Positions 27,001 through 38,160 are shown, counted from the first letter of the stretch. The stretch: 64,000 nucleotides of DNA from Sipunculus nudus (GCA_026874595.1 CM049308.1:78226124-78290123); one strand, 5' to 3'. The notes: a model not told the origin generated them from the letters alone. Program-made: numbers and translations.

Positions 27001-30000
27001 AGACTTTACTCTAGTATGCCTAAGTTACACAAAGCCTAAGTTACAAGCAAAAATTTGCAATTGGTTATGGCACTGCAGGATCAGTCAGATGATTTTTTGC
27101 ACCAACCCCACCGATCATCAATTATAATCAGTTATTGGCCCATCAATACTGCTTTAATACCTGTATAATTGTAGGCCAGGCATCCTCTGTCAGACAAGTG
27201 GGTAGCAGGACTTCATTTCCTCTACCAATGAAACAAGGTGGAGCTCTTGTAATCAAAAATGTCTTTTATTTTGGTCCCTATGTTTGTTTGTTTTTTTTTT
27301 TGTGTAAAGGACATAAGAAAATGAAGATTTATTGACATATTTTGGTGAATTGTCTAGAGAGGTTAAATCTGAAATACATATGATATTTGTCAAGTAAAAG
27401 AGGCAAAAACTGCCCCTTACAAACGTTGTTTGCTTGTCTGTGGTCAGGGAACGTCATTAGGCAATTGATGTGGAGGCTGCATTGTCTATCTGTTCAGATT
27501 TAGTGCTGTTTGAGCACCTACAACAGCTGTTAAAGACATTCTCACGCATAATTTACATGTCTACATGTGATGCTATCAGTAGCTTAAGCTTTGTTTGTAT
27601 GTCATTAAATGATACCAACGAAATAAACCCACATAATAAAAGGAATAAAGAACACATCCAGGCCAAGGTGAAATTCCCCTTTGATCTTTAAAATAGGATT
27701 ATGGTAGAATACTGCTGTCTATTGCTTTTTTATGGGATAAGCTGATTTCAAAGGAATTAAAAGAGTCTTGAACCAAACAGCATTTGTGCTATCCAGGGAT
27801 TTTAAAATTGGTTGTAGGAGTCATATTAAAAAATGTTTAGTCCAGCAATGAAATATTTTAACATATATATACTCATTCCAAGTCCACAACCGGTAAAACA
27901 GATGATAGAAGTGACAATTCTGAGACTGACCAGGTTAGTTTACCACTGTCTGATATTGTCAAGAACCTCTTAGATAAACTGGCTAGTCTGCAAGATGAAA
28001 TTAAGGCTATTGCTAATGAAAACAAAAGACTGAGAGATAAGGTAAACAAGCTAGAGGAACAGGCTAAGAGGAAAAATTTAATTTTCTTTGGCATAGATGA
28101 GAACACAGGGCCCGAGACATGGACTGAATGTGAAAAAAATCAGGAAAGTAATGAGAGAAGAAATGAAACTCGATGAGGAGGAGAAAGAGATTGAAATTGA
28201 AAGGGCACTTAAAGTACCATTTGATCATTCCTTGCTTTATAATTCTAATGTGAAGAATGATAAAATAAAAAAAAAGTAATCTTCATGTTGCAGTCTCATA
28301 AACCGGTACATGATTTCTTGAATTCTAACAGTCATCTATTAATCATCTTTGAATGTATAAATCATGTTTTTCTACCTTTATTGTAGCATGCTTTATGGAT
28401 ATGTCAGACAAGTGCAGCCTGAATTATACAAAATAAACGAAAATCTCTGCTCATCATTTTTTCACCCTTTGCACCTTTAGATGCAAGTTTTTCATGCTGC
28501 CAGATATAATTACCAAATGTGTTCCTGCATCACAGAGAAGTCAGCCATGACTTTTATTTTGTATATTGAATTGCAATGCAATTTTTAACCCTTTTCTTGA
28601 CAGTAGCGGACAACAGAATCTTAATCACTGGAGCCTCCATTATGTTCCCTAATTTTACTCCAGGATGATGTCATTAGAACATCTAAGAGCACTTTACACA
28701 GTTCCAAACAATGCCTGCTCCTGGAAACTCCCAAGATCTTGATGCTTACACAGCTATTGGCCATTTACAAAAATATTATACATTTTTCAAATGTTTTTAA
28801 TGTCTTTTTATACTTTTCCTAGAATCATAATTATCTTCCAGAACTGGGTGAAAAAGAGATTTAAATGCTCAGTCTGTTTTTCAGAAAATTTTCATTTAAT
28901 TTTTCATTTAATTTCTAAATCTAAATATTTAAGAACTTAGTAATACTTAGTATGTTGTACCTGCAGTTGTAATTAGGTTTAATTGTGGTTGATTGGGCTG
29001 TGTACTTGCTGCCATCTAGTGGTAGGTTCTGTAAGTGTTAAATGGTGCCTTGTTGGACCATGGTACAGTCATTCTGTTTTTTCATTTAACCAGCAGACCT
29101 TACCCCTGCTGCATACATGTTGTGTGGCAGCTGTAATTTGACCTCCATCCTCTGGTCTGCAACCTCCTGGTTTTAGTCCGTCAGAAAAATGACAGCCCCC
29201 AGAAAATATTTGGGAGAAAATGGAAGAAGTAAACCTGTGAAGGTTCGAATGGGAGCAGGGACGCAATTAACTCAGAAAACAAAGAACTCAGAAAACAGGG
29301 TCCAGGCAGGAGTATCTGCATTGGTGGCAATGGGATGTTTATCTGCTGACTTTAAAGAGGAATAATGCTTTTTTGTTACCATGCCCAAATCCTCAAATCA
29401 TAATAAGATACTGCCTAAAATATTTCTTCTTTGTGTATGTGTGGCTCTTTGGTTTGTAAAATATATGGCTCTCACAGTATATATATTCTTTTATAGAATC
29501 AACATTATTTTGTTAAATACATCTTTTATAGAATCAACATTATTTTGTTAAATACATCTTTACTTTGTCATTTTTTTGTTACTTTGTGTATATTTCTGTC
29601 ACTCTGTATAATTGACAAAATAGTGTATATTTCCATGTCTACAGAAAATTACATTGCTGCCTTTCTGTTGCAGATACCTAGCCACAGTGCTGTGTTCATC
29701 AATGAGCCCAAGCTGTCTGACTTTAAGCAGGTGCTACTCAGGGCGGGTGTCCAGGCTGAGTTTTCAGGAGGAGTGCTTGTCTGTAACCAGATCGTCGCTA
29801 TCAGAAGGGTAGGTTATCATTTTAAACTAGAAACCCATATGTGCATGTTTTTTTATGCATGGGTAACCATGAAGTGTAGAAAATTACACATAGTGTACTA
29901 ACCAGTTAAAGTCTGTTAATTTAGAAATAATAATATATTATTATTATCCCCTCGCAATGAAAATGCAGGAGGGGATATAGTAACCCCTCCACTTGTGCCT

Positions 30001-31486
30001 CTGTCTGTTCATCCATCTGTCATTCAGTCCTTCTGTCCCTCCATCCAGAATTGGTAATCGACCCATTGTAAGCCAATTAAAGCCATTTCACCAAAACCTT
30101 TTATCTTTCACATATGGCTCACCCGCCCATAGAAGAAGAATCCTATCGGTTTTGAGGTCAAGGCCACAGGCCCCATTTCATGAAAAAGCTTGTGGACTCA
30201 TTTTTAGCCAGAGTTTTCAGCCCAAACCTTCAGTCTTACATATACTGCTCACCCACCCATAGACGGAGAATGGTCAAATACCCTATCAATTTAGAGGTCA
30301 TGGGGTTAAGGGTCAAGGCCACAGAATTGCCCTTCACACTGTGCCATATGCCAAGTCTAATTAGGTTCCCGAGTGAGGGGATGCTCAGTTTTGTGGTGCC
30401 CTTGATATGTTTTAATATACAATAATATAAAGTAAAGGGTTATATTCAAGGAACTTTTCAAAATGGTCAGCATTTGAATTTTGTTATTTTTTGCAGGCAG
30501 TCAAGCAGTCCTATTTTTCCTTCTTTTTGGTCTCAGTCATATTTTTCTACTTTTTCTTGACTCCTACTTTTTCCAGCTTATTCCTACCTTTTTCGTTTTG
30601 GACTATGAGATGTAATGTCCGAAAGCTCTCAATTACTGTGAATTTATCAGTTTGTTATTATTAGTAAATTTTTATGGGTGATTTTTAGCACCTCATGATC
30701 TCATAACTGCAGGTACCATGTAGAAGTTGTTTAATATGAATTCATTATTAACACTTTTTTGGAATCCACATTCTCCTTTTAGGTATTGCATGAATAATTT
30801 CATTCCTGTAGGGGTAAAGTCCTACTTTTGTTTTTCCTACTTTTGTCCTATTTTTTCTATATTTACAGTCCTACTTTTGTCCCACTTTTTTTATGAGTGT
30901 GTGCTTGACAGCCTGTTATTGTGTTTGACTGTGTTAGGTAAAAATGTCATTTATACTAAACCATATGGCCTCTGTGGTCTCTTCCACTACTTGCCAGTAG
31001 ACCTCTTCTACACCTAAAGGTTGTTTGCTGTATCAGGGTCCAATTAGCCAGCTTCGTAGGTTTTGTCAATGGAAATCAGGTACATACCAGAGACACACAA
31101 GTGCCTGACCATTAAAGAAAATGAGGGTTTTCTTACTTTTATCAATTTAAATAAAATTTAACAAAATATGGTCTTTTAATATTGTCTATATGACAAACCC
31201 CAGCATTCAGTATCAAGGGTACCTACCAGGTTTCACTAGTATGGGGGAAAAGGGTTTTTGCTTATGTTTATGCAGAGTAAACCTGGATATTGTTGATGTG
31301 AGAAAAAGTCTAATAATTTTAAATACAGGATTATATGTACAAATTAAAAAAAAATACACTACTAAAATGCCCAAGGTTTCATTTTTGTTTCAGAATGAAG
31401 CGGGCAAGATGCAGCTGGAAGGACCAGTATCAGAAGACTATTACCGTATACGACAGATTCTCTACGATCAATATGCTATTCTGTAA
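8947..31486 (+). CDS. CPSF2: CPSF2 (CPSF-100), C-terminal six exons
   Basis: Cleavage and polyadenylation specificity factor subunit 2 is the catalytically inactive metallo-beta-lactamase/beta-CASP partner of the CPSF73 endonuclease in nuclear mRNA 3'-end processing. Six exons are visible: 8947-9089, 10015-10155, 13598-13754, 16151-16215, 29674-29808 and 31394-31486. Each is bounded by AG and GT, and exon phases join without a break. Joined, they encode about 211 residues of the C-terminal part, including family hallmarks such as [43 protein letters not shown] and a [15 protein letters not shown]-terminus. The N-terminal beta-lactamase part is absent, so the gene must begin upstream of the window. 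The linker between the 'GELKDD' and 'VPTL' segments looks shorter than in vertebrates. Introns are 0.9, 3.4, 2.4, 13.5 and 1.6 kb and are full of repeats. Family assignment is from recognised conserved residues. The order and completeness of these exons are seen directly. Confidence 0.95.
9090..10014. other. CPSF2 intron A-B
   Basis: A GC-richer, repeat-like patch at about 9310-9600 may be an old interspersed element. Nothing else was recognised. Confidence 0.5.
10015..10155 (+). CDS. CPSF2: CPSF2 exon B (141 nt)
   Basis: The acceptor is TTTTCCAG|ATT and the donor is CAG|GTTTGT. The exon is exactly 47 codons, phase 0 at both ends. It encodes [17 protein letters not shown] followed by a stretch ending in KESHIFQ. 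It corresponds to the 'VHGPPEA...ETVDATSETHIYQ' part of vertebrate CPSF2. Confidence 0.95.
10156..10910. other. CPSF2 intron B-C, 5' part
   Basis: No coding or repeat signal recognised before the large element at 10911. Confidence 0.5.
10911..13545 (+). mobile_element. long AGCTCAGCTGA-family Helentron-like element, copy 1
   Basis: It starts TTTTAGCTCAGCTGACTATA and ends with CAGCTGAGC plus the hairpin CATGACCCATGGGTCC and CTTGTT. AGCTCAGCTG at the 5' end is the inverse of CAGCTGAGC near the 3' end. A GTCCGTC-type pyrimidine-rich repeat follows the start. The body contains an internal tandem pair (about 11040-11690 and 11700-12240) sharing 'ggcatacagttagat', 'tatcaaaaccac' and 'catggca(c/t)gtt'. 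It is homologous along its length to 35152-37300. No transposition protein is encoded. It sits in CPSF2 intron B-C and ends 53 bp before exon C. Confidence 0.72.
13598..13754 (+). CDS. CPSF2: CPSF2 exon C (157 nt)
   Basis: The acceptor is TTTATAG|GTA and the donor is AAAG|GTAAGT. It encodes [20 protein letters not shown], then LAWIEAV, then an acidic stretch ending in EGELKDDK. It ends one base into a codon, which exon D completes. The KDSLVS...FCKAKDAELAWIDGV block of vertebrate CPSF2 is clearly matched. It starts 53 bp after the end of the large repeat at 10911-13545. Confidence 0.94.
13755..15365. other. CPSF2 intron C-D, 5' part
   Basis: No feature recognised. Open frames here are short and in several frames. 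Confidence 0.5.
15366..15955 (+). pseudogene. LINE reverse transcriptase C-terminal fragment, broken
   Basis: The frame at 15384-15617 encodes [19 protein letters not shown] and later VKKADRG, the region just after the catalytic core in CR1/L2/RTE-type ORF2 proteins (usual form: DG..VE.V..FKYLG). After stops and frame changes, 15687-15953 encodes [15 protein letters not shown]...RTN-like residues ([18 protein letters not shown]), the usual C-terminal end of such proteins. The fragment is inactive and lies within CPSF2 intron C-D. Confidence 0.7.
16151..16215 (+). CDS. CPSF2: CPSF2 exon D (65 nt)
   Basis: A short exon with a strong TTTCAG acceptor and CAG|GTAAGG donor. It encodes [20 protein letters not shown] followed by SQ. 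The acidic run followed by VPTL matches the acidic 'EESEIIPTLEPL' linker of vertebrate CPSF2. The phase fits exons C and E exactly, so no exon need be missing between them. Confidence 0.9.
16216..22429. other. CPSF2 intron D-E, 5' part, mostly unique
   Basis: No CPSF2-like exon found. The blocks at about 17.0-17.7, 18.4-18.65 and 20.0-20.5 kb are less AT-rich, of high complexity and without long frames. They could hold regulatory sequence but carry no signal I can name. Confidence 0.4.
22430..23225. repeat. 15-bp minisatellite (GTAGTCTTCCAACCA)n
   Basis: The 15-bp motif and variants (AACCAGT, CAAACAGT) run almost perfectly at 23030-23220 and in degraded, interrupted form back to 22430. The minus-strand reading frame gives a spurious five-residue repeat. 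Confidence 0.85.
23226..25316. other. CPSF2 intron D-E, middle
   Basis: Starts with about four imperfect copies of a short 'gcagtctctagagccat' unit at 23265-23345. The rest shows nothing recognised. Confidence 0.5.
25317..26279 (+). mobile_element. Helentron-like element, TATCGCCAGAC family, second copy
   Basis: The 5' TATCCCCAGAC (25324-25334) and 3' GTCTGAGGATA (26236-26246) are inverted with one mismatch. The 3' hairpin is GGCACTTGCAGTGCC (26251-26265). A CCACC/GCC run follows the 5' end and a G16 run (26215-26230) precedes the 3' repeat, as in the copy at 3554-4849. Internal modules are again joined at GGTGGC(G/A)CCACC (near 25640 and at 25965). It lies in CPSF2 intron D-E. Confidence 0.72.
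26280..27876. other. CPSF2 intron D-E, 3' part
   Basis: AT-rich, no recognised gene or repeat. Confidence 0.45.
27877..28279 (+). pseudogene. LINE ORF1-like coiled-coil fragment with a frameshift
   Basis: One frame reads [20 protein letters not shown], then [20 protein letters not shown] and LIFFGIDEN: a leucine-rich coiled coil followed by the '[10 protein letters not shown]' turn seen in LINE-type ORF1 (Transposase_22-like) proteins. Near 28125 the frame shifts and continues as [20 protein letters not shown]. An A-rich tract follows at about 28260. It is a dead fragment, just 5' of the duplicated segment. Confidence 0.6.
29491..29559. repeat. 33-bp tandem duplication in unit 1
   Basis: The phrase 'tatagaatcaacattatttt' with flanks is present twice in tandem here. 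The duplicate block (about 53600) has it only once. Confidence 0.75.
29674..29808 (+). CDS. CPSF2: CPSF2 exon E (135 nt, penultimate)
   Basis: The acceptor is TTGCAG|ATA and the donor is AGG|GTAGGT. It is 45 codons long and phase 0 at both ends. It encodes [20 protein letters not shown], then [13 protein letters not shown], then [12 protein letters not shown], a very conserved CPSF2 segment. A second copy with one synonymous difference lies at 53745-53879. Confidence 0.95.
29946..30403 (+). mobile_element. small Helentron-like element, CCCCTCGCA family
   Basis: The 5' CCCCTCGCAATG is partly inverted at the 3' end as GAGTGAGGGG (30371-30380), followed by an A/T-poor tail. A TCTGTC/CCATC-rich pyrimidine run follows the start, and two modules repeat 'ttt(c)agc...aaacctt' and 'cccacccatagaagaagaat'-like text. 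It sits in CPSF2 intron E-F and is absent from the duplicate block. Confidence 0.5.
31394..31486 (+). CDS. CPSF2: CPSF2 exon F (terminal, 93 nt with stop)
   Basis: The acceptor is GTTTCAG|AAT. It encodes [20 protein letters not shown] followed by [10 protein letters not shown] and TAA at 31484-31486. The ending matches the CPSF2 C-terminus (YEQYAIV in vertebrates). No counterpart was found in the duplicated block at 51.8-63 kb. Confidence 0.95.
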   Translation, partial: NEAGKMQLEGPVSEDYYRIRQILYDQYAIL

Positions 31487-31505
31487 GATGATCTAAGTTA
31501 ATACA

Positions 31506-31511
31506 AATAAA
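31506..31511 (+). promoter_or_regulatory. candidate CPSF2 poly(A) signal, proximal
   Basis: AATAAA starts 20 bases after the CPSF2 stop codon. Use of this site would give a very short 3' UTR. A second AATAAA at 32842-32847 could serve a UTR of about 1.4 kb. Which one is used cannot be told from sequence. Confidence 0.4.
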
Positions 31512-32841
31512 AAATATGAGCCAAAAGCAAAGAGGCAGGCCAGCACTTTGCTTGTATTACCAACTAAGGGTTGCTTTAATCAGCTGTGTATTTAATAAAT
31601 CACTATCTGATCAACTAATAGATGAGTTAAATATATTTATGGTATTGCTCAAGATTTGTTTAAAGTATTTATGGTAAAGTTTGTTTCAGATTGACAAAAG
31701 TAAAAAATAAGCAAATGGATGTTTTGACAAAACTGCTCTCTGTATGTCTTAGTTTAAATTATTGTATGCTTATTACTGAGGGACCAGGTCAAGCTTTTAA
31801 AGGAGATAATTTATGATAAAAGTTTATCTGTATAGTTTCAGTTCACAGTCCTGAATTCAAGTGGTGATACATGTATAACTTAGAAAAGTAGCCAGTATTT
31901 GCTTTCAGTCCAAGCATACAAAGTAAATATTTATGAGAGATAAAAATGCTTTATTTTTCTGAATCAATTCATTTATTCAACTAAATTATAAAAAGTGAAA
32001 AAGATAATCTTTTTCTTGGTGTTAGTTTCAGGTCTGTCAATAGATGTCAGCTTAGATGGAGGTATAATTTTAGTTTGTCATATTCCCCACAGGTGTCAGC
32101 TCAGCTGTGCTGATTTTCTGTTACATCCACGTTGAATCATTTCCCACCACCAGCAAAATGTAAAATAAATTTCAGTGACTTTGTTTAAAATTTGGAGAAT
32201 GTGTCAGATATGACTGAGAAAAACTTCACTTTTCTACTTTTATAAGATAGCATAGATGTCGTGAGAAAATTCTTCAGACACGAAAACCTGAAATCATGTG
32301 AAGTTATGTGTATTGGATTTTTGACCAAATAGATCAGGAGTAATATTAGGTGAATTGTGAGAATTGTCATAATGTTTAACATACCAGAAGTTGCTGGTTG
32401 TGAGTTCTGCCTACATCTTTCAGCAGATTGCCACCACAGTATTTGCTGAAATTGGCGTCAATTTTACCCCTATTGTACAATATTTTTAGGCGTGCAAGTG
32501 AACGTAAACTTATGAGTATGATCTTCTTTTCAAATATTGGATTTTTCATGTCTCATCTGTTTGGAACATGAATTTCCCATACTGTCTTTTAAAAATGAAT
32601 TTATATCACTTTATAATCAGTTTGTTACCAGAACTGTTTACGTAACCAAAATTTGTTTCAGCTAATTGGCAATATCTTTGTTTTGTATGGACAATGTGTG
32701 GATGAAAAAGGTTACAGTGGAACTTTCAGAAAACGTGTAACATGTGTCTGTTAACATTTAACACATTCCTGTCACTGCCAAAGTTAATGTCAGCATTGTA
32801 TTTATACAGTGATGTATTGTATTACCAATGTAACTGAAGTC

Positions 32842-32847
32842 AATAAA
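32842..32847 (+). promoter_or_regulatory. candidate CPSF2 poly(A) signal, distal
   Basis: AATAAA lies in non-repetitive sequence just before a long TA/TG microsatellite. It would end a 3' UTR of about 1.36 kb that contains no recognisable repeat family. Confidence 0.4.
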
Positions 32848-32875
32848 GGATATTTATATGTAACCTGGATATCAT

Positions 32876-32877
<2 letters not shown>

Positions 32878-32957
<80 letters not shown>
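32878..32957. repeat. (TA)n then (TG)n microsatellite
   Basis: About 40 bases of TA followed by about 38 bases of TG. Confidence 0.95.
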
Positions 32958-32959
<2 letters not shown>

Positions 32960-33824
32960 GTGTTGTCACTTTCTTGTGATGTCAGACTTAAGGACCCTGA
33001 AAGATAAAAATAAACTTTCTATTTTAGGGAAGCATTCCTTATGTACGTATACAATAGTATTACATATCCGTATGCTGCTACATACCACATTCACGCATAT
33101 GAAATGCATGATTTATTTATTAATATTAGGCACCTGAATATTTGATATAATCATCTCATTGGTAGGGAATGACATATCATCAAGATGTGAAATCATCACC
33201 CGCCAAAGATTGCACTGTATGATTGCCTTTTCTGCATTGGACTTGACACTCAGCATGCAACCACAGGCGCTTGAATTGCTATATGTGTTAAATTTGTTCC
33301 TTTTCTTGGTCATTTCCTCATAACTATTACTTATCTAACATTTTCCTGGCTTTTTTTTTTTTTTTTTCACAATATTATTTACTTAATATTTGAGATAGGC
33401 TAGCAAGAAGCCCCCATTGTTAGACCCGACAGCCATGGCATAGCAACCGAGGACGCACTTTCTGATTGGCTGGTATGTCTACGACTGGAGTCATCAGGTG
33501 GTGACATCGCTGACGTAACAATGGTTCAGCCAATCACGCATGTACTCCAATCTAGCCTGAAACCGATGTGCCATGTGCCGAAATCTATACTAATAGCAAT
33601 TCAAGCGCCTTTGATGCAACTTAACTGACCTGGACAGCCTTAAAATATTTATTTGCGAAAGTATACCATGAAGTCTTAGGACATGTCTATATTGACAAAA
33701 ACTCAAATCTTTCCAAAGCAATATTCCATACTCAAAATATCATATGGTACAACCGATCAGTTTTCATTTATGCCATGCTGCAAAAGGCTGTTCACATGTA
33801 ACAACTAGAAATCTGCATTCCAAG

Positions 33825-34829
33825 CAGGGGCGTAGCCAGGATTGAGGGAGGGGAGGGGGCTATGATCAGTGGCGGAGCCAGAAATTCGAAAACGGGGGGG
33901 GGGGGGGGGGGGGGGGTAAACTGCATGTATGGGTACTATGAAAACAGTTATATATACGTGTATATCCACGTATGTATATATATATATATATATATAGATA
34001 TATATATAGATATATATATCTATATTTATATATATATATATTACTATTAATAATAATATCATTATTACTATACGTTATATATTTGAGTGTATGCAAATAT
34101 TTTTTTTTTATTTTCATTCATGAACCATGGTTTCATTAAGGTTAGTTACAGGTACATGGGGAGGTTGTGGGACGGGGTATCCCTCTCCTTAATTGGGACA
34201 TTTTTTGAATATGCAATGTAAAAAGGACATTTTGAGGCAATTTTCACCCCAAAAAAATGAGGATTTCCTGTTCCTGAAAAACTGTTCCTTTATGTCTTTG
34301 CGTTATGTAGTCAAACTGTAGAGCTATTTAATATTTATATTTCTTCAAATAAGGATATAAAATTTCAGTCGTTTTCAAATAGATCAATGGCGCAAAGGCG
34401 CATTTACATATTTACATTTGTAACTTGCAAAATATTATCTTTTAAATGTAATGCTCGGAGTGAAATAACTGTTATGTTGAAGTCTTATGTTAAACTTTAC
34501 AATGTTTCGTGCTCTCGACAACACACAGGACTCCTAAGAGCAAAGACCGCGAGTTTGAGTACTGGTATCACCACGTTCCTTGTGCTCAACTTATTAATTT
34601 GATAGTAATCAACTGCAGATAACTTTAATCAAATCTAATTGATAATTAATAAAAAAAAATATGTAAAAAGAAAATTAATCACGAAAATTGGGAAATTAGA
34701 TAAAATGAGAGATATTGCAGCCCAACAGGGGTCCGCGCGCCGAAGGCGCCCCCTCTGGATCCGCCACTGATTGCAAAGGCAATTCAATGCGTTTATAATA
34801 TATGCGGCCCCCCTCTGGCTACGCCCCTG
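33825..34829. mobile_element. 1005-bp terminal-inverted-repeat element with 5-bp target duplication
   Basis: The ends are CAGGGGCGTAGCCAG and its exact inverse CTGGCTACGCCCCTG. Both sides are flanked by CCAAG (33820-33824 and 34830-34834). A second, inner inverted pair, CAGTGGCGGAGCCAGA at 33868 and TCTGGATCCGCCACTG ending at 34769, suggests a nested or related element. The interior has a G23 run (33894-33916), a TA microsatellite and no transposase frame, so it is non-autonomous. It is absent from unit 2 of the segmental duplication. Confidence 0.78.
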
Positions 34830-34849
34830 CCAAGGCATGCAAGCCTCCA

Positions 34850-35150
34850 TCATAGGGGTCCCTATTGTTGGTTACACCAAACCTGTGTTTGCATCATCTT
34901 TTTCGGCCCATATTCTCAGGTTCATTAGTGCATAACTGACTTAACATTTGTGAAATTCTTTGATGATTTTAATGAATCCATGTGAGGGAACCATACCAAA
35001 ATGTAATCGATCCTCCATTGGGCTATTCTCGAAATGCCTGTACGTTTTATGAGATTTTGCATACGGCTGCGTGTGTTATATTGTCAAGAAACGTTAAACA
35101 TACGAACGGGGATGAACGCGTACGTCCTGGCGGCACCGGAGCTGTACTGA
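34850..35150. repeat. member 1 of a three-copy repeat near the protease 3' flank
   Basis: Shares 'gtgtttgca', '(c/g)cccatatt', 'aggttcatt', 'gagattttgcat' and 'cggc...ggatgaacgc' landmarks, in the same order, with 37490-37800 and 57250-57570. Confidence 0.5.
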
Positions 35151-35151
35151 T

Positions 35152-37300
35152 TTTTAGCTCAGCTGACTATAAGTCATCTGAGCTATAGTCGTGGTCCATT
35201 GTCCGTCGTCCGTCCGTCCGTCTGTCCGTCCGTCCGTCCGTCGATGTGGCACGTTTTGAAACCGTAAGACCTAGGAATCCAAAATTCGGCATAATGTTAG
35301 ATGTCCCCAAGATCTCCTACCAAGCCGAAAACTGGGTCTTTTCGACTTCGTTCCTTTAAGAAATTAAGGAAAAACCTCAATTTTTTATTAATAACCTATT
35401 TTCACACTTCAGGACTGCCTAATATCAAAACACTCATCTGTTTTTCCTCATATTTACCATAAATATTCCTCTATATAGTTCCTATGTACAATCAAGAAAT
35501 TATGTCTGTATTATATAATTTAAAAAAGTTATAGACCCAAACATAATGCATTTTGTAAAAAATCAGAAAAGATATTTGATCACTTAACACAAAACATATT
35601 AAAGCTATGGACCTTTTTTCCAGTAATATAACTTTAATTAATCAAAATTAAATTGTATACCCAAAATTAGATGAAAATCTTTTAAATTTTTAAAAATATT
35701 AATAAAAATAAAAAATTGGTACCTTAAATTTTGACCATGGCACGTTTTTTTCCTGTAAGTATTGTGGATTTAATTTTCACAGCATGTTTTTTATACCTTT
35801 TCAACTGTTAACACCAAAAATTTGAAAACAGTTGATCAAAAACTGTAGATTTTATTCAAGTTTTCAAGCACCATGTAACATATTGTTTACATCAAGCTAG
35901 TGTTATGCAGTTTGCAAGAGCTCAGCTCCCCAGCTTCAGCTCTTAGTTCCTTAAATTCAGCATACAGCTAGATGTCTCCAAAATCCCCTACCATGCCAAG
36001 AATTTGGTCACTAGGACTTAATACCTTCAAGTTATTAATGAAAAACTTCATTTTTCCATTAAAAACCCGTTGTTACACTTCAAGACTGCCTAATATCAAA
36101 ACCACTGATCTGACTTTAATCATAAATAATATACATATTTTTCATTCTTTATGCACATGCCAGAATGATGTCAGTATTGCGTAATTGTTTTAAGTTATGG
36201 GCCCAAACATAATGCACTTTGTATAAAATCAAGAAATAGTTTTTACTCCCTTAAAAAGGGGATTGCTGAAGCTAGAGATTTTTTGTCAGGGATGTAACAT
36301 TATTTAATCAAGATTCAATTGAATACCCAAAATTAGTTATGAATTTTTCAAATTTATAAGTTATTAGTATAAATGTAAAATTAGTAACTTAATTTTTGCC
36401 CAACTTTGACCATGGCACGTTTGTTTCCTGTGAGCACTGTTGATATAATTTTCATATCATGCACACATAAGGATTTCAGCTTTTAAGTTTAGAAAGCTGA
36501 AAGAAATTGGCCAAAAATTGTAGCTTTTATTAATGTTTTTATGAGACCCTGTCAGACTTTGGCTCTCTCCAGCCCCTCTTGAGTCACCTGTATGTTGACC
36601 TTGTTGAACTTTCAGCAAATTATGCATGCTTGAAGCGAGGCATACACGGGAATCCAGGCAGCTTATAGCCAGCCACAGTTGATCCAGGTGCCAATCCAAC
36701 TCATCTAGTAGTTTTAACCAACTACATAACAATAAACAATAAATTTATAAATTTTTATTGGTTTTTAATAAAAAATTAAAGAAAAATAGAAAAGGAATTT
36801 GTTAGTTTATAATAACAGGAAATTAATTTGCAGTTACTGATGATATAAGAATCTTGTATCGATGGATAGAATGTCACGTATTCCAAATAACACCATGCAT
36901 TCATGAATATATTCTTTAATATTATTTTAATAATCATTTCAGTTATATTTCATTTTAAAAAATCATATGATTCTCTTATTATTTTTAATAAAAATTATAT
37001 TTGGGACAATATTTGTATTTTTTTTAATTAATAGTTAAACCCTTAAAATATATTTTGCTTATAAGTTATATGGCCAAGTCAAAATCTGTGTGACAATAGT
37101 ACTCCATTTGTTAATAAAATAAATGAAATCAATCCTCTTCCCTGTCTCCAAAGGTACTATCAAAATCATACATAAGCTAAACAACAACTCATAATACAGC
37201 TTATATTTATTACCACACAAAACCAGCATGTGCCTCATTTCTAAATAATATTTTTTATCATATATAACAGCTGAGCGTCGTGACCCATAGGTCCCTTGTT
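35152..37300 (+). mobile_element. long AGCTCAGCTGA-family Helentron-like element, copy 2
   Basis: Starts TTTTAGCTCAGCTGACTATA with a (GTCC)n-rich tract, and ends CAGCTGAGC, hairpin CGTGACCCATAGGTCC, CTTGTT. It aligns along its length with 10911-13545 but is about 480 bp shorter. It splits the flank of protease copy 1 and is absent from unit 2, so it postdates the duplication. Confidence 0.72.
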
Positions 37301-37489
37301 TTAATTGACTTTATTTTAATTGTAGCTATATAGTAAAGGCCAACTATTAGATGCTCTGGGCAGACGGCCACTCACACCGAAAGTATGAGCACATGTTTCA
37401 TAAACATACATACGAACATTAAAAGCCCGATGCTGAGGTTCATGCTTTGACATTGCCCGTGTGCACTAGCCATATAACAGATACCGTCT

Positions 37490-37800
37490 GTAGACCCTAA
37501 TTCCGAAGTTCTGGACCCTAGACCACGACCTGAACTGGAGGATAAGCCTGTGGACCGTGTTTGCAATCATTATTTTTTACCCATATTCCAAAGTTCATTC
37601 GTGGATAAGTGAATGTACATTGTGAATTTTCCTTGTTTACGCTCCTTAATCTTGAGAAGATACTGGATCTATTAATCTTCCTTGGCCCATTCTTGAAATG
37701 CCCTAAAAATTTCGTGAGATTCCATTTGTGACTGCGTGAAATATGTTGTGAACAAACACACACACACACGAACATTAATGAAAGCATACCCTCCCGGCGG
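37490..37800. repeat. member 2 of the three-copy repeat
   Basis: Shares 'ccgaagttct', 'gcctgtggaccgtgtttgca' and 'aggcaaggg' with 57270-57570. It is the orthologous position in unit 1, downstream of the protease stop. No coding function recognised. Confidence 0.6.
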
Positions 37801-38154
37801 AGGCAAGGGTTAATTAATTCTACAAGCTAAAAACCTACTTTTGGATTAAATACGCATGACATTTGCTGAGCACCGTCTCCAAGTAACGCTTCTGATTTCA
37901 CCACCGTGACAGCCACAGACTTCTACTGGAGGGTCAATTCTTAGTCCTCAATCTTATTATAAGAATCTAGATTAAACAGAAAATTTATGATATTTCAAAC
38001 ATTTTTATGGACGAAGGAACCCAGGTCGCTCAATATGGTCTTAGTAGAATAAAATTATCATTGGGAACACAACCTATACCTACCCTTATTATGGAAAAAA
38101 TAAATAATACTTTATTTCGTAAAGCATTGGTACACTTAACTAGTTTACACTTGT

Positions 38155-38160
38155 TTTATT
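38155..38160 (-). promoter_or_regulatory. poly(A) signal of protease copy 1
   Basis: AATAAA on the minus strand, about 72 bases after the stop codon. A matching AATAAA occurs at the same relative place in copy 2 (57930-57935). Confidence 0.6.

Noticed and set aside
33805-34117. Open frames rich in Ile/Tyr or Pro
   Set aside because: They translate a TA microsatellite and a G23 run within a transposable element.
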